Assembly: GCA_018061375.1 (NCBI GenBank)
Contig: JAGOUG010000047.1
Location: forward strand, 1-6,453
DNA: 6,453 nt
Source of the DNA: Candidatus Saccharimonadota bacterium
GTDB lineage: Bacteria; Patescibacteriota; Saccharimonadia; Saccharimonadales; UBA7683
Direction: 5' to 3'
Shown here: positions 6,110 through 6,453 of the stretch, in pieces
Layout: every line of letters begins with the position of its first letter
Position numbering within the stretch: the stretch's first letter is position 1
Notes under the pieces: model-generated
What the model was told of the DNA's origin: nothing
Seen by the model: the letters and a program-made list of their open reading frames with translations, nothing else
The model's database searches: none
Program-made: the position numbers and the translations under genes

Positions 6110-6137
6110 GGGTTCAGGGTTTAGGGGATAGGGTTCA
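6110..6137 (+). repeat. Degenerate GGGTTTA-type heptamer array, four units
   Basis: Four units of exactly 7 nt follow in register: GGGTTCA (6110), GGGTTTA (6117), GGGGATA (6124) and GGGTTCA (6131). The array is the left arm of the large hairpin. Its four G-runs at 7-nt spacing, with loops of 3-4 nt, meet the usual pattern for an intramolecular G-quadruplex on the + strand, hence also in the rplJ mRNA. Confidence 0.85.
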
Positions 6138-6161
6138 GTAAAATCACAAAGCGATTTTACT
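6137..6161 (+). other. Apical stem-loop joining the two heptamer arrays
   Basis: AGTAAAATC (6137-6145) pairs perfectly with GATTTTACT (6153-6161) around a 7-nt loop, ACAAAGC. It does not follow the heptamer pattern and forms the tip of the hairpin whose lower stem is made of the flanking repeats. Confidence 0.8.
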
Positions 6162-6193
6162 CCCTAAACCCTAAACCCTAAACCCTAAACCCC
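6162..6193 (+). repeat. Perfect CCCTAAA x4 tandem array with partial fifth unit
   Basis: Four identical CCCTAAA heptamers start at 6162, 6169, 6176 and 6183, followed by CCCC. The unit equals the plant-type telomere repeat, on the C-rich strand. The array lies seven bases before the rplJ ATG. It pairs with the left array: GGG 6131-6133 with CCC 6162-6164, a 10-bp run 6117-6126 with 6169-6178, and GGG 6110-6112 with CCC 6183-6185. A TTC bulge (6134-6136) and a few mismatches interrupt the stem. Confidence 0.9.
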
Positions 6194-6200
6194 ATATATA

Positions 6201-6453
6201 ATGGCAATTACAAAAGCAAAGAAGCAGGATATTTTATCCAAGCTAGAAGGTGTTAAGAGTGACTCGGACTCTATCGTGTTCGTGTCTTTCCGAGGTCTAC
6301 CGGTAAATGCTGCAACAGCGATGCGTGCAGACTTGCGTTCTAAGGGTGTTGGTTACTTCGTAGCCAAGAAGACTCTTATGAAGCGAGCTTTCGATGGCGC
6401 TTTCGCAGGTTCAATGCCAGAGCTAGAAGGCGAGATCGCTGTAGCGTACAGCG
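6201..6453 (+). CDS. rplJ: 50S ribosomal protein L10 (uL10), 3'-truncated by the window edge
   Basis: The first 84 codons encode a clear uL10 N-terminus: MAITKAKKQDILSKL (1-15), the strand SIVFVSFRGLPV (24-35), then ATAMRADLRSKGVGYFVAKKTLMKRA (38-63) and MPELEGEIAVAY (72-83). All are hallmarks of the rRNA-binding domain. uL10 forms the base of the ribosomal stalk: its N-domain binds 23S rRNA with uL11, and its C-terminal helix, outside this window, holds the L7/L12 dimers that recruit translation factors. The gene is probably followed by rplL. The start is fixed by the conserved MAxTKxKK opening, although no Shine-Dalgarno sequence precedes it. rplK and rplA, often just upstream in bacteria, are absent here; instead a long leader with an L10-leader-like RNA and a repeat hairpin precede the gene, so it appears to head its own transcript. 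Codon bias resembles that of the highly expressed surface-protein gene. Confidence 0.96.
   Translation, partial: MAITKAKKQDILSKLEGVKSDSDSIVFVSFRGLPVNAATAMRADLRSKGVGYFVAKKTLMKRAFDGAFAGSMPELEGEIAVAYS

Larger units (their letters stand above)
5872..6200 (+). other. 329-nt intergenic region: rplJ leader, no protein gene seen
   Basis: I see no convincing protein gene here. Bases 5872-5922 are A/T-rich with no clear terminator for the gene before. From 5923 onward come a candidate promoter, a GC-richer structured segment resembling the ribosomal L10 leader (about 5953-6100), and the inverted heptamer array (6110-6193). No Shine-Dalgarno sequence precedes the rplJ ATG: the last ten bases are CCCATATATA. 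Confidence 0.7.

Noticed and set aside
6110..6193. True telomere or eukaryotic contamination
   Set aside because: The CCCTAAA unit equals the plant telomere repeat, but here it is a short internal array in inverted arrangement, flanked by bacterial coding sequence and directly followed by a bacterial rplJ. A chromosome end would be long and single-oriented.
6110..6193. CRISPR array
   Set aside because: The repeats are 7 nt and directly tandem, with no spacers and no cas genes nearby.
6110..6193. Ordinary rho-independent terminator
   Set aside because: The long hairpin is followed by AAACCCCATATATAATGG, with no T-tract, and leads straight into a start codon.

Overview
The window looks like part of a genome from the Candidate Phyla Radiation (Patescibacteria), most likely a Parcubacteria-type lineage. 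I base this on family resemblance, not on a search. Three things point there: a large acidic, low-cysteine surface protein following the tail of what looks like a peptidoglycan-binding domain; a REP-associated (IS200-like) transposase of a subtype I associate with these genomes; and an rplJ gene heading its own transcription unit instead of following rplK-rplA. TGA ends two of the complete genes, so the standard bacterial code fits and the recoded-TGA lineages are unlikely.

Layout. (1) 1-1593: 3' part of a putative S-layer-like surface protein gene, with strongly biased codons suggesting high expression. (2) 1594-1731: a GNRA-loop hairpin followed by two strong tandem terminator hairpins. (3) 1732-1827: a 31-codon single-membrane-segment micro-ORF with an extended -10 promoter directly upstream. 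(4) 1833-2594: a RAYT transposase bracketed by two palindromic hairpins that are reverse complements of each other, a small REPtron-like unit. (5) 2645-5871: a two-gene operon with an ATGA overlap. It encodes a secreted beta-helix protein fused to an LCAT-like alpha/beta hydrolase, then a four-segment membrane protein. The first gene has a consensus -10 box only 9 nt from its ATG, so its mRNA is probably leaderless. (6) 5872-6200: the rplJ leader, with a candidate promoter, an L10-leader-like structured RNA, and a long hairpin built from two opposing arrays of 7-nt telomere-like repeats (GGGTTTA type, then CCCTAAA x4). (7) 6201-end: the 5' part of rplJ (ribosomal protein uL10).

How the parts work together. 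The surface protein and the secreted hydrolase/membrane-protein pair both belong to the cell envelope. For an organism thought to depend on other cells for lipids, a secreted acyl-ester hydrolase or acyltransferase would make sense, but that is inference. The REPtron-like unit sits between two terminated transcription units, a typical tolerated position. The most unusual signal is the inverted heptamer array between the L10-leader-like RNA and the rplJ start codon. It can form a long hairpin, and its G-rich arm alone meets the usual G-quadruplex pattern.
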